DNA of 64,000 nucleotides from contig NZ_JAJVKV010000014.1 in assembly GCF_024198175.1 (NCBI RefSeq), forward strand, positions 175,874 through 239,873. The letters are read 5' to 3'. A program made the position numbers and the translations under genes. Source of the stretch: Pyxidicoccus xibeiensis (GTDB taxonomy: Bacteria > Myxococcota > Myxococcia > Myxococcales > Myxococcaceae). Shown one piece after another: positions 1 to 8,168 of the stretch; within the stretch, counting starts at the first letter, position 1; each line of letters starts with the position of its first letter. The notes below the pieces were generated by a model, which did no database searches, was not told the origin of the DNA, and saw only the letters and a list, made by a program, of their open reading frames with translations.

Positions 1-462
1 GAAGGTGACGAGCGTGAGCTGCTCGGGCGAGGGGCGCGGGCGGGTGTCATCGGCCTGGGCGGAGGACTCCACCCACGTGGAGGTCCGCGCATCGAACCGG
101 TACGCCGGCAGCGGGGTGAAGCCGGAGGCTTCTCGCGAGGCAGCGGGCGCGGCCCTGGGCGCTGGTGCCACGTCCGCCCGCGCGGGAGCCGCCACGGGGG
201 CGGGCTCCTCGGCGGACGGGGTGAGGGAGTCGAGCAGGTCGAGGCGCTGCTTGCGGTCCCACACCACCTGGCGGCCGCGCTTGAAGTACCAGACGCGGTG
301 CCAGGGAATCTCCCCATCGGGGACGAAGGCCTCGAAGGGCATCTCCTCCAGCGCTTCGAGGTGGGCGTCGTAGCCGATGACGAACTCACGGGCATCGAGC
401 CGCGGGTCCCAGCGGATGCGGTGGTACACCTCGCGGCTGGTCGTGAAGCGTTCCTGGGACAT
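1..462 (-). CDS. MJ1316 (DUF504) RNA end-recognition domain protein, C-terminus outside window
   Basis: This is the first 154 codons of a protein that runs off the left edge. Residues 8-70 carry the pattern of the MJ1316 domain, thought to recognise cyclic or processed RNA ends in RNA-repair proteins: RIRWDPRLD, EFVIGYDAH, then IPWHRVWYFKRG and VVWDRKQRLD. A Pro/Ala-rich linker (about residues 83-110) follows, then the start of a second region with PLPAYRFDARTSTW. In other proteins this domain is fused to RNA ligase, poly(A) polymerase or phosphatase modules, but the partner domain here lies outside the window. The start is the ATG at 462. The 150 bp upstream separate it from the end of the Omp85 gene on the same strand. 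The domain call is fairly secure; the overall function is inference. Confidence 0.75.
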   Translation of the reverse strand, partial: MSQERFTTSREVYHRIRWDPRLDAREFVIGYDAHLEALEEMPFEAFVPDGEIPWHRVWYFKRGRQVVWDRKQRLDLLDSLTPSAEEPAPVAAPARADVAPAPRAAPAASREASGFTPLPAYRFDARTSTWVESSAQADDTRPRPSPEQLTLVTF

Positions 463-612
463 GACGGTGGCTCGCGAGCAAGGGGCCCTGCAGCGTACCC
501 AAAGCCCGACAGGTGAAGCAGCAGGGCCCGGTGCGCGAGGCACCTGACGCCGGGCCGGAGTCCCAGCTGACAGGTGCCCCGGACGGGGCCACCCACCGAG
601 GGCCCGGCGCGC

Positions 613-1977
613 TCAGGTCGGATTCACGCCCGCGACGAGGTAGAAGCGGAACTCGCCCGAGTTGACGCCGTAGGCCACATCCACGCCCACCAGCGGGAGG
701 ACGACGTTGCGCAGGTACAGGCGCAGCCCCGCGCCCACCCCCTGCGCCACCGTGGCGCCGTCCAGCCCCTCCTCCGCGTCCGGGAGGAAGCCGCGCACCA
801 CGCGCCCATTCACGTCGCGCAGCTCGCGGTCCTCGGGGATGTCGCGCCACAGCATCAGCCCTGAGTCGGAGAAGGCCACGCCCCGGAAGGACAGCTGGCG
901 GACGGTGAAGAGGGGGAAGTGGTACTCGGCGGTGAAGGACAGCCGCGTGTCGCCGCGGAACTGGCGGTGGAGGAAGCCGCGCAGCGAGTTGCCGCCCAGC
1001 ACCAGCTCCTGGTGGAAGGGCAGGTCCATGCCGGCGGCGGCCTCGCCCCGCAGCACCAGGTTGTGCTCGCCCATCAGCCGCAGGCCGTGCCGGTACAGCA
1101 GCCCGAAGCGCCGGTAGGTGAACTCGCTCCACACGCCGGGGGTGGACACCTCGTACGAGGCCTCGATGTTGAGGCCCTCCATGACGGCATGCAGGTTCTG
1201 CCGCGTGTCCACGCCCACCATCAGCCGCAGCGAGGTGTCCCGCTGCGAGGGGCCCGTCGAGAAGGCCTGCGTGGTGACCTCCTCGTCGTCGCTGGGCGAC
1301 TTCGCGTCGATGCTCATCAGCCGGTACTTCGCCGCCGCGCGCACGCGCTCGAAGAGCATCACCCCCAGCTCGCCGCTGATGGACGCCGAGTTGAGGCGCG
1401 TGCGGCGCACCACCTCCGGGTCCTCCTGGCTCGCTCCGGACAGGTACTCGTCCACGCGGTCACTGCGCAGCTGTCCCTCCAGGCTGAAGCGCAGCTGCGG
1501 CAGGCCGAAGAGGTTCGGGTCCAGGTAGCCGGCGAACACGCCGCTCTCCGCCGTGCTCACCTGCGCCGCCGCTCCGAACTTCTTGCTGCGGCCCCACAGG
1601 TTGTTCTCCGCGTACAGCACGCCGCCGCCGATGTTGGACGACGACAGCGCGAAGGTGGGCGCCACCACCCAGGACGCCTTGTCCTCCACTTCGAGGATGA
1701 CGCGCACCCCGCCCGTGCCCGTGGGCTCGGTGGTGACGCGCACCTCTTGAAAGAGGCCCGTGGCCACCAGGCGCCGCTCGATTCGGGTCAGGTCGTCGTC
1801 GGTGATGGCGTCGCCCGCGTCCACCCGCGAGTACGCCTGCACCGTCTCCGGCTTCGTCTTCTCCGGGCCGCGCACCACGACCTCGTCCACCACGCGCCCC
1901 GGCTCCTGGGCCTCTGCGCCCCGCGCCACCAGGCCCATCACCAGCGCCGCACACCACTTCACCACTCGTCCGCTCAT
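613..1977 (-). CDS. Omp85/BamA-family outer-membrane protein with a single POTRA domain
   Basis: The 454-residue product starts with a signal peptide (MSGRVVKWCAALVMGLVARGA, cut after AEA or AQ). One POTRA-like domain follows (about residues 28-110, beta-alpha-alpha-beta-beta pattern around VVDEVVVRG and LFQEVRV). The rest looks like a 16-strand-type barrel and carries the LRGF motif at about residue 332, the conserved loop-6 signature of the Omp85 superfamily. The length is well short of BamA (about 800 residues, five POTRAs), so this is more like a TamA/FhaC-type or D15-like accessory protein. An upstream in-frame ATG at 2037 is possible, but it would put 20 non-signal residues before a good signal peptide, so 1977 is preferred. 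It is divergent from the M90 peptidase gene. Confidence 0.85.
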   Translation of the reverse strand: MSGRVVKWCAALVMGLVARGAEAQEPGRVVDEVVVRGPEKTKPETVQAYSRVDAGDAITDDDLTRIERRLVATGLFQEVRVTTEPTGTGGVRVILEVEDKASWVVAPTFALSSSNIGGGVLYAENNLWGRSKKFGAAAQVSTAESGVFAGYLDPNLFGLPQLRFSLEGQLRSDRVDEYLSGASQEDPEVVRRTRLNSASISGELGVMLFERVRAAAKYRLMSIDAKSPSDDEEVTTQAFSTGPSQRDTSLRLMVGVDTRQNLHAVMEGLNIEASYEVSTPGVWSEFTYRRFGLLYRHGLRLMGEHNLVLRGEAAAGMDLPFHQELVLGGNSLRGFLHRQFRGDTRLSFTAEYHFPLFTVRQLSFRGVAFSDSGLMLWRDIPEDRELRDVNGRVVRGFLPDAEEGLDGATVAQGVGAGLRLYLRNVVLPLVGVDVAYGVNSGEFRFYLVAGVNPT

Positions 1978-2084
1978 TGCTCGTGCCACGTCCGTGCCGT
2001 CTTCCAGGGGGCCTCCGGCCCGGGCCCACGGGCGCAACCCTACCTCCAGACGCGAGCCCGGCGGGCATCTGCTATGCCATGTGA

Positions 2085-2816
2085 ATGATTTCGCTCTTCC
2101 GCCAGCTCCGGCGCCGACGCCTTCAGCGCAACCCCTTCCCGGAGGCCTGGCTGGGCTACCTGGACGCGCGGGTGCCCTTCTTCCGCACGCTGTCTCCGGA
2201 GCTGAAGACGCCCTTCCTCGACAAGCTCAAGGTCTTCGCCTGGGAGAAGGAGTTCGTCGGAGCGGGCGGGCTCACCATCACCGACGAGATTCGCGTGGTG
2301 GTGTCCGCCTCGGCGGTGCAGCTCGTCCTGCACCTGGACCTGGCGTATTACGACGCCCTGCGGGAGGTCATCGTCTATCCCGCCGCCTTCAAGCTGCCGG
2401 ACCGCACCGGCGCGGTGCTGGGGGAGGCGAAGCACTGGGGCAGCGTCATCCTCTCCTGGGAGGCGGTGGTGGCGGGGCTGCGCAACCCGGCGGACGGACA
2501 CGACACCGCCACCCACGAGTTCGCGCACGTGCTGGACCGGGCGGACGGCGCCTTCGACGGGACGCCGGAGCTGCGGCGGTACTCGCACTACCAGGCGTGG
2601 GGCTCGGTGATGAGCGAGCACTTCCGCAAGCTCCAGGACGGGCAGCGCCAGGAGCGGCAGGTGCTGGACGACTACGGCGGGCTCAACGAGGCGGAGTTCT
2701 TCGCCGTGGCCACCGAGTCCTTCTTCGAGAAGCCCCGGCAGATGCGGGAGAAGACTCCTGGCCTCTATGAGGAGCTGAAGCGGTTCTACGGCTGGGACCC
2801 GGCCACGGAGGGCTGA
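2085..2816 (+). CDS. M90-family zinc metallopeptidase (MtfA-like)
   Basis: The 243-residue protein has the zinc-binding HEFAH motif at residues 144-148. The downstream EAEFFAVATESFFE block holds the likely third ligand, as in MtfA/DgsA-interacting peptidases. The N-terminal FPEAWLGYLDARVPFF and KVFAWEKEFVG regions are typical of the family, and the length is close to E. coli MtfA (265). MtfA is cytosolic and in enterobacteria sequesters the glucose repressor Mlc; no Mlc partner is visible here, so only the peptidase class is claimed. No strong Shine-Dalgarno sequence precedes the ATG. The gene is divergent from the Omp85 gene and is followed 71 bp later by pantothenate kinase on the same strand. 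Confidence 0.88.
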   Translation: MISLFRQLRRRRLQRNPFPEAWLGYLDARVPFFRTLSPELKTPFLDKLKVFAWEKEFVGAGGLTITDEIRVVVSASAVQLVLHLDLAYYDALREVIVYPAAFKLPDRTGAVLGEAKHWGSVILSWEAVVAGLRNPADGHDTATHEFAHVLDRADGAFDGTPELRRYSHYQAWGSVMSEHFRKLQDGQRQERQVLDDYGGLNEAEFFAVATESFFEKPRQMREKTPGLYEELKRFYGWDPATEG

Positions 2817-2887
2817 AGGCCCGCGCGCGAGGGCCCGGGCTGTGGTAGGCGACGGACGCGGTGTCCATCCTCCTGGAGGAGCACTTC

Positions 2888-3841
2888 ATGTCCGCACCCG
2901 GCAGCACGGCTGCTTCCATGTTCATCGACCTGGAGCGTGAGGCGTGGCGGGCCCTGCGTGCCTCGACGCCGCTGCCGCTCTCCGAGGCGGAGGTCGACGG
3001 GCTCCGGGGCCTGGGCGAGCAGCTGGATATGGAGGAGGTGGTGGACGTCTACCTGCCGCTCTCCCGGCTGCTCAACCTCCAGGTGGCCGCGGCGCAGCGG
3101 CTGTGGGCGGAGCAGCAGGCGTTCCTCGGAGGCCATGCCCGGAAGGTGCCGTTCATCATCGCCATCGCCGGGAGCGTGGCGGTGGGCAAGAGCACGACGG
3201 CCCGCATCCTCCAGGCCCTGCTGGGGCGCTGGCCGGACCACCCGCGCGTGGAGCTGGTGACGACGGACGGCTTCCTGTTCCCCAACCGCATCCTCACCGA
3301 GCGCGGGCTGATGAAGCGCAAGGGCTTCCCGGAGAGCTATGACCGGCGCGGCCTGGTGCGCTTTCTCGCGGAGCTCAAGGCCGGGCGCCCGGAGGTGACG
3401 GCGCCGGTGTACTCGCACCTCGTCTACGACGTGGTGCCCGAGGAGGCGAAGGTCATCCGCCAGCCGGACATCCTCATCCTGGAGGGACTCAACGTCCTGC
3501 AGTCCGGGCCGGTGGAGGGCAAGCGGATGCCGGGCACGTTCCTGTCCGACTTCTTCGACTTCTCCATCTACGTGGACGCCAGCGAGCACGACATCCGCCA
3601 CTGGTACGTCAACCGCTTCCTCCAGCTGCAGCAGACGGCGTTCCGCGACGAGCGCAGCTACTTCCGCCGCTTCTCCGAGCTCACCCACGAGCAGGCCGTG
3701 GCCATGGCCGAGTCGGTGTGGGCCGAAATCAACGGGCCCAACCTGGCGCAGAACATCGCGCCCACGCGCTCGCGGGCCCGGCTGATTCTCACCAAGGGGC
3801 CGGACCACAAGGTGAAGCGCGTCCGCCTGCGCAAGCAGTAG
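2888..3841 (+). CDS. coaA: type I pantothenate kinase
   Basis: The product phosphorylates pantothenate with ATP, the first committed step of coenzyme A synthesis. The 317 residues match the length of E. coli CoaA (316). The P-loop GSVAVGKST lies at residues 95-103, followed by the family blocks VELVTTDGFLFPN, KGFPESYD, and the C-terminal FDFSIYVDA and RYFRRF-like segments. An in-frame GTG at 2861 exists, but the ATG at 2888 has a GGAGGA ribosome-binding site 7 bp upstream (2875-2880), which decides the start. It ends 4 bp before the convergent stop of the next gene. Confidence 0.95.
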   Translation: MSAPGSTAASMFIDLEREAWRALRASTPLPLSEAEVDGLRGLGEQLDMEEVVDVYLPLSRLLNLQVAAAQRLWAEQQAFLGGHARKVPFIIAIAGSVAVGKSTTARILQALLGRWPDHPRVELVTTDGFLFPNRILTERGLMKRKGFPESYDRRGLVRFLAELKAGRPEVTAPVYSHLVYDVVPEEAKVIRQPDILILEGLNVLQSGPVEGKRMPGTFLSDFFDFSIYVDASEHDIRHWYVNRFLQLQQTAFRDERSYFRRFSELTHEQAVAMAESVWAEINGPNLAQNIAPTRSRARLILTKGPDHKVKRVRLRKQ

Positions 3842-3845
3842 CGGC

Positions 3846-5462
3846 TCACGGCGCGGGCGCGGCCTTCGCGCAGAGCGTCCCGTCGGTGAGCCCCGCCAGC
3901 CGCTCCGTCAGCACCCGCTCCACCTCCGGGTTGCCCTCCTCCTGGATGAGCTCGAGGGCGCGCTGCTCCGTCTGGACGGCCTCCTCGCACGCGCCGCTGC
4001 CCGCGAGCGCCATGGCGTATGTGTCCAGCGCGTAGGTGCTCCACGGCGTCAGCGTGACGGCCCACTGCGCCAGGGGGAGTGCCTCCTCGATGCGGCCCTG
4101 CGTGACGAGCTGCCACGCCAGGCCCGTCGCCGCGTAGGCATTGCGCGGCTCCAATTCGAGGGCCTTCTTGTAGGCCGCCTCGCGCTCCACCCGGGCCTCG
4201 GGCTCCGAGCCCAGGGCGGTGGCGAGCAGCAGCCACGCCTCGCTCTCGTCGGGCCAGGCCTCCACCGCGGCGCGGGCAATGGCGGGCCGCTCGCCCTCGG
4301 GCGCACTCCACAGCTTCGTGGACAGGGCCAGCAGGCTCTTCGGGTCCAGCCGCAGCGCCTCGTCCAGCTCGTCCTTCATCAGCTTCTTGCGGTTCTGGAT
4401 GAAGGGCTCCCGGGGGGCCATGTTGGCGGCCAGCGCGGCCAGCTTCGCGCGGATGGCGTGCACCTCCGCGTCGTCGAGCACCTGCTCCACGTAGCTGGTG
4501 CCCACCGGAGGCACCTTCACCGTGCGCTCCGGGAAGGAGCGCTTGCGGACGTACTCCAGCAGCAGCTTGTCCAGCACCTGGGTCTCCAGCTCGGGCAGCG
4601 CGCGCCGCAGGGCCACGTCGGGCTCGACGCCTTGCGCGAGCAGGGCCTGGTACGCGGCGAACTCCTGGGGCCGGGCGTTGACGAGCCAGTGCACCATGAG
4701 CCAGCTCCCCGCGTACATCGCCGCGACGAGCTGGTCCCGCTCGTCCTCGGCCACGGATTGTTCCTCGGCGCGGTTCCAGGCGAACAGCCGGCTCGTCGTC
4801 CAGGGCACAGGCTGTCTGCGCCGGGTGCTCTTGTCGAGCTTCGCCTCGACCCAGCGCAGCCGCCACACCACCTCATGGAGGGCCTCCAGGTGCGGCCCGC
4901 CGACGATGGCCGTCGTCCCATCCTCGGACAGGCGCAGCAGCTCCAGGTACTCGGCCAGGCCCTCCGACAGCCAGCGGGGCTGGCGGGCGAGGGCGTAGGT
5001 GCTGAGGTGGTGCGCCAGCTCGTGGTTCAGCCGCGAGGACGAGGCCTCCGAGCGCCCCGAGAAGCGCCGCTCCCACGAGTCCGGAGTGCCCGGCAGGACG
5101 ATGAGCGCCTCGCTCTCCCCCTTGAAGAAGAAGGCCCGCACGCGCCGGGGGTAGAGCCCCTCGAACTCGCCCACGTCGCGGAGCACGTAGACCTGGAGCT
5201 TCTGCATCGGCTGGCCCAGCACGTGGGGCCACATGGCCGCGAGCATGGCGACGCGCGTGCGCTCCAGCTGCACCATGGCCTTGCGCGCCTCGTCGGAGGG
5301 CAGGTCCGTCTGGAGCGTGAAGTGGTCGCTGTCCAGCTGCACCCACGGGCGGCCGCCCTCGCCCGGGCACCGGGTGAAGCGGGGGCCCACCACGCAGGCC
5401 ACCTGGGATGAGACGAGGAACGCGAGCAGCGCTCCCATCGCGAGGCCATGACGCACTTCCAA
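3846..5462 (-). CDS. secreted or lipid-anchored HELAH-motif peptidase-like protein with TPR C-terminus
   Basis: About 538 residues. The N-terminus has a hydrophobic signal (MGALLAFLVSSQVACVVG) with a Cys that could be lipidated, although the residue at -3 is Gln, which is a weak lipobox. The central part carries HELAHH followed by LSEGLAEYLE, a gluzincin-like HExxH...E arrangement seen in 'peptidase MA-like' proteins. The C-terminal third is a run of TPR-like helices with repeated W-A-A-LG-N/A-Y patterns (for example NAYAATGLAWQLVTQGRIEEAL). The start is either the TTG at 5462 or the GTG at 5465; both follow a GGAGGAG site, and the TTG has the better spacing. It lies 116 bp downstream of the GNAT gene on the same strand. 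The substrate is unknown. Confidence 0.7.
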   Translation of the reverse strand: MEVRHGLAMGALLAFLVSSQVACVVGPRFTRCPGEGGRPWVQLDSDHFTLQTDLPSDEARKAMVQLERTRVAMLAAMWPHVLGQPMQKLQVYVLRDVGEFEGLYPRRVRAFFFKGESEALIVLPGTPDSWERRFSGRSEASSSRLNHELAHHLSTYALARQPRWLSEGLAEYLELLRLSEDGTTAIVGGPHLEALHEVVWRLRWVEAKLDKSTRRRQPVPWTTSRLFAWNRAEEQSVAEDERDQLVAAMYAGSWLMVHWLVNARPQEFAAYQALLAQGVEPDVALRRALPELETQVLDKLLLEYVRKRSFPERTVKVPPVGTSYVEQVLDDAEVHAIRAKLAALAANMAPREPFIQNRKKLMKDELDEALRLDPKSLLALSTKLWSAPEGERPAIARAAVEAWPDESEAWLLLATALGSEPEARVEREAAYKKALELEPRNAYAATGLAWQLVTQGRIEEALPLAQWAVTLTPWSTYALDTYAMALAGSGACEEAVQTEQRALELIQEEGNPEVERVLTERLAGLTDGTLCAKAAPAP

Positions 5463-5578
5463 CACGCTCCTCCGCCGAGGCTCCCGCGCCCGGACCGTGA
5501 CGGAAGTGTAGCCCGAGCCGCACGGAGCGCCGGAAGCCCGCCCACGTGCGTCATCAACGTCCGCACGGACGATATGTC

Positions 5579-6052
5579 TCACCGTGAGCGGCGTTGGGGG
5601 CGGACCATCTCGATGTGGGGGATGCCGTCCTCGTCGTAGACGTCCCCCTCGGCGTGGAAGCCGGTGCTCTCGTAGAAGCGCTGGAGGTAGTGCTGGGCGG
5701 AGATGCGGATGGGCACCGTGGGGAAGTCGGCGTCGAGCCTTGCAATGCCCCGCTCCACGAGCTCGCGTCCGAGGCCGCGCCCGCGTGCCCTGGGGGACGT
5801 CACCACCCGGCCCAGGCTGCTCGCGCCGGGGAACTTCACGTCGGGGGGCAGGATGCGCAGGTAGGCGGCGAGGAAGGGGACGCCGTCCGCGTCGTCATGG
5901 GCGAGCAGGTGGAGGGACGCGGCGTCCAGCCCGTCCACGTCCTGGTAGATGGAGCGCTGCTCCACCACGAACACCTCCTGCCGCAGGGCGAGCAGGGCGT
6001 ACAGCTCGTCGAGGGTCAGCTCCCGGAAGCTCTTCCATTGCCAGCGCAGCAT
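5579..6052 (-). CDS. GNAT-family N-acetyltransferase (ElaA-like)
   Basis: The 157-residue protein has the GNAT acetyl-CoA-binding motif A, with SPRARGRGLGRELVERG as the R/Q-x-x-G-x-G/A loop at about residues 85-101. The N-terminal WKSFRELTLDELYALLALRQEVFVVEQ and the C-terminal HYLQRFYESTGFHAEGDVYDEDGIPHIEM are typical of the ElaA subgroup, which is a complete single-domain acetyltransferase of this length. The acceptor substrate cannot be read from sequence. The start is the ATG at 6052. The reading frame is open further upstream, but that part has no family similarity. The likely promoter lies in the 105 bp shared with the divergent AbrB-type gene. Confidence 0.88.
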   Translation of the reverse strand: MLRWQWKSFRELTLDELYALLALRQEVFVVEQRSIYQDVDGLDAASLHLLAHDDADGVPFLAAYLRILPPDVKFPGASSLGRVVTSPRARGRGLGRELVERGIARLDADFPTVPIRISAQHYLQRFYESTGFHAEGDVYDEDGIPHIEMVRPQRRSR

Positions 6053-6157
6053 GAGGCGGGCGTGTAGCACGCTCCGGTGCTCCGGTCCCAGACACCGCGT
6101 GCGCGGACCCACGCTCCCGCGCGGCGGAGGTCCGCTGCTGTTACCTTCGCGGCTGTC

Positions 6158-7228
6158 ATGACGAAGGACTCTGGAGCGCCGGGCCCGTCGCGCGGGCGCG
6201 TGGCGGCCGTCACGGTGGCGTCGCTGCTCGGCGCCGCGCTGGCCGAGGCTGCCCACCTGCCCGCGGGCGCCCTGCTGGGCGCGATGCTGGTGTCGATTGC
6301 CGGCGCGCTCTCGCTGTCCGTCCACGTGCCGGTGCCGCGCCCCCTGCTGGTGGTGGCGCAGGCCGTGCTGGGCGGCGCGCTGTGCTCCTCCTTCCGGCCG
6401 GAGGCCTGGGCCGCGCTCGCCGAGCACTGGCACGTCGCGCTCGGCGCCGTGGTGGGCGTGGTGGCCGTGGCCCAGGGTGTGGCGCTCATCTGCGCGCGGC
6501 TGGGCCACCTGGATGCGCGCACCGCCACGCTGGGCCTGATGCCCGGTGGCGCCTCGGCGATGATTGCGCTGAGCGAGGAACTGGGCACCGACTCACGGCT
6601 GGTGACGCTCTTCCAGTACGTGCGGTTGAGCGTCGTCATCCTCGTTGCCGTGCTGGTGGGGCGGTGGGTGGGGGACTCGCCGGACGTGCGGGTCGCCAGC
6701 GCGGCGGCGCTGCCCGGCGCACCGCCCCCGTGGCTCGCGTGGGGGACGACGGCACTGGTGGCGCTCGTTGGAGGCTGGCTCGGCGCCCGGCTGAAGCTGC
6801 CGGCGGGCATCTTCCTCGGGCCCGTGCTGCTGGGCATTCCACTCACGGCGATGGGCGTGCCGGTGGGGGCGTGGCCTCCGGGCGTGTTGCCGCTGGCGCT
6901 GTGGGTGCTCGGCGCGCGCGTGGGCAGCCAGTTCGACGCCGCGGCCGTGCACGAGCTGCGGCGCGTGGCACTCGTCGCCGTGATGGCCGCGCTGGCCATG
7001 GTGGGTGGCTGCCTGCTGCTCGCGTGGGGCTGGTCGGCCGCGAGCGGGGTGGACCTGCTCACCACCTACTTCGCCACCTCACCCGGCGGCGCCGACTCGC
7101 TGCTCGCGATTGCGCTGGGCACGCGTGCCACGCTGTCGCTGGTGCTCGCCGTGCAGGTGGGACGCCTGCTGCTCGTCTTCCTCGTCGCGCCCACCTTCCT
7201 GCGGCGCCTGTCCGCCCGCCCTCCCTGA
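6158..7228 (+). CDS. AbrB-family integral membrane protein (COG3180)
   Basis: The 356-residue protein is almost entirely hydrophobic, with about ten membrane helices. It is built from two similar halves (GALLGAMLVS... and GIFLGPVLLG...), as in the duplicated AbrB membrane family. Diagnostic blocks are GLMPGGASAM (about residue 128) and FATSPGGADSL (about residue 305), the paired PGG loops of these putative transporters. Despite the name, the family is unrelated to the Bacillus AbrB DNA-binding domain. The substrate is unknown; members were once annotated as ammonia monooxygenase. The ATG at 6158 gives a charged N-terminus leading directly into helix 1. Confidence 0.85.
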   Translation: MTKDSGAPGPSRGRVAAVTVASLLGAALAEAAHLPAGALLGAMLVSIAGALSLSVHVPVPRPLLVVAQAVLGGALCSSFRPEAWAALAEHWHVALGAVVGVVAVAQGVALICARLGHLDARTATLGLMPGGASAMIALSEELGTDSRLVTLFQYVRLSVVILVAVLVGRWVGDSPDVRVASAAALPGAPPPWLAWGTTALVALVGGWLGARLKLPAGIFLGPVLLGIPLTAMGVPVGAWPPGVLPLALWVLGARVGSQFDAAAVHELRRVALVAVMAALAMVGGCLLLAWGWSAASGVDLLTTYFATSPGGADSLLAIALGTRATLSLVLAVQVGRLLLVFLVAPTFLRRLSARPP

Positions 7229-7304
7229 CGACACTGGCGTACATGGGTGTCGGGAGTGCGCGTCTCCAGCGGCGCCAGGCCCGCATCATTATATGTAGGC
7301 CGCG

Positions 7305-8168
7305 ATGACCTCTCCGCTCGACGCCCTGCCTGCCCCCGAAGCAACCGGGGCCGTGGACGCCCTGGCCTCCGTGCTGCGTGGCCGCCGGATTACGGTGCTG
7401 ACAGGCGCCGGCTGCAGCACCGAGTCGGGCATCCCGGACTACCGCGGGCCGGGGACGCGGGCACGGGCCCGGAATCCCATCCAGCACCGCGAGTTCCTCA
7501 ACCGCCCGGAGATTCGCGCGCGCTACTGGGCGCGGAGCCTGCTCGGCTGGCCTCGCTTCTCGCAGGCCAGGCCCAATGCCGCGCACCACGCGCTGGTGGC
7601 GATGGAGCGCGACGGCCTGGTGCCGGGGCTCATCACCCAGAACGTGGACCGGCTGCACCACGCAGCGGGTAGCTCGCGAGTCATCGAGCTGCACGGCGCG
7701 CTCGCGCGGGTGCGCTGCCTGGACTGCGGCGCGCAGGAGGCGCGGGTGGAGCTGCAGGAGCGGCTGCTCGCGCTCAACCCCGGCTTCGAGCACCACGTGC
7801 TGGAGCTGAGGCCGGACGGTGACGCGGAGCTGTCCTCGGAAGTGCTCCAGTCCTTCCACGTCCCGGAGTGCCTCGCCTGCGGCGGGACGCTGAAGCCGGA
7901 CGTGGTGTTCTTCGGCGACAACGTGCCGGCGCCCACGGTGGAGGCGGCCTTCTCGCTGGTGGAGGAGGGCGACGCGCTGCTGGTGGTGGGCTCGTCGCTG
8001 GCCATCTTCTCCGGCTACCGCTTCCTGGTGCGCGCGTCGGAGCGGCGCATGCCCATCGCCATCCTCAACATCGGCGAGTGCCGGGGCGTGGAGCTGGCGG
8101 ACGTGCGCGTGGAGGCGCGCGCCGGAGACGTGCTGCCCCGGCTCGCGGTGGAGCTGGCGCGCGGCTAG
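7305..8168 (+). CDS. Sir2-family NAD-dependent protein deacylase (SIRT4/class II-like)
   Basis: The product would remove acyl groups from lysines using NAD+. The 287 residues hold GAGCSTESGIPDYRG (34-48, NAD-binding), TQNVDRLH (111-118), the catalytic His130 in ELHG, and a zinc site built from Cys138, Cys141, Cys189 and Cys192. VVGSSLAIFS (about 227) and NIGE (about 251) complete the Rossmann part. The wording STESGIPDYR rather than SxxSGIPxFR points to class II sirtuins. The gene is monocistronic, and its stop overlaps the convergent radical SAM stop by 4 bp. Confidence 0.93.
   Translation: MTSPLDALPAPEATGAVDALASVLRGRRITVLTGAGCSTESGIPDYRGPGTRARARNPIQHREFLNRPEIRARYWARSLLGWPRFSQARPNAAHHALVAMERDGLVPGLITQNVDRLHHAAGSSRVIELHGALARVRCLDCGAQEARVELQERLLALNPGFEHHVLELRPDGDAELSSEVLQSFHVPECLACGGTLKPDVVFFGDNVPAPTVEAAFSLVEEGDALLVVGSSLAIFSGYRFLVRASERRMPIAILNIGECRGVELADVRVEARAGDVLPRLAVELARG

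Noticed and set aside
919..2088. Long open frame on the + strand opposite the Omp85 gene (389 codons)
   Set aside because: It has the His/Arg/Val-rich composition of an antisense shadow in high-GC DNA and no domain. The minus strand has a signal peptide, POTRA and LRGF motif.
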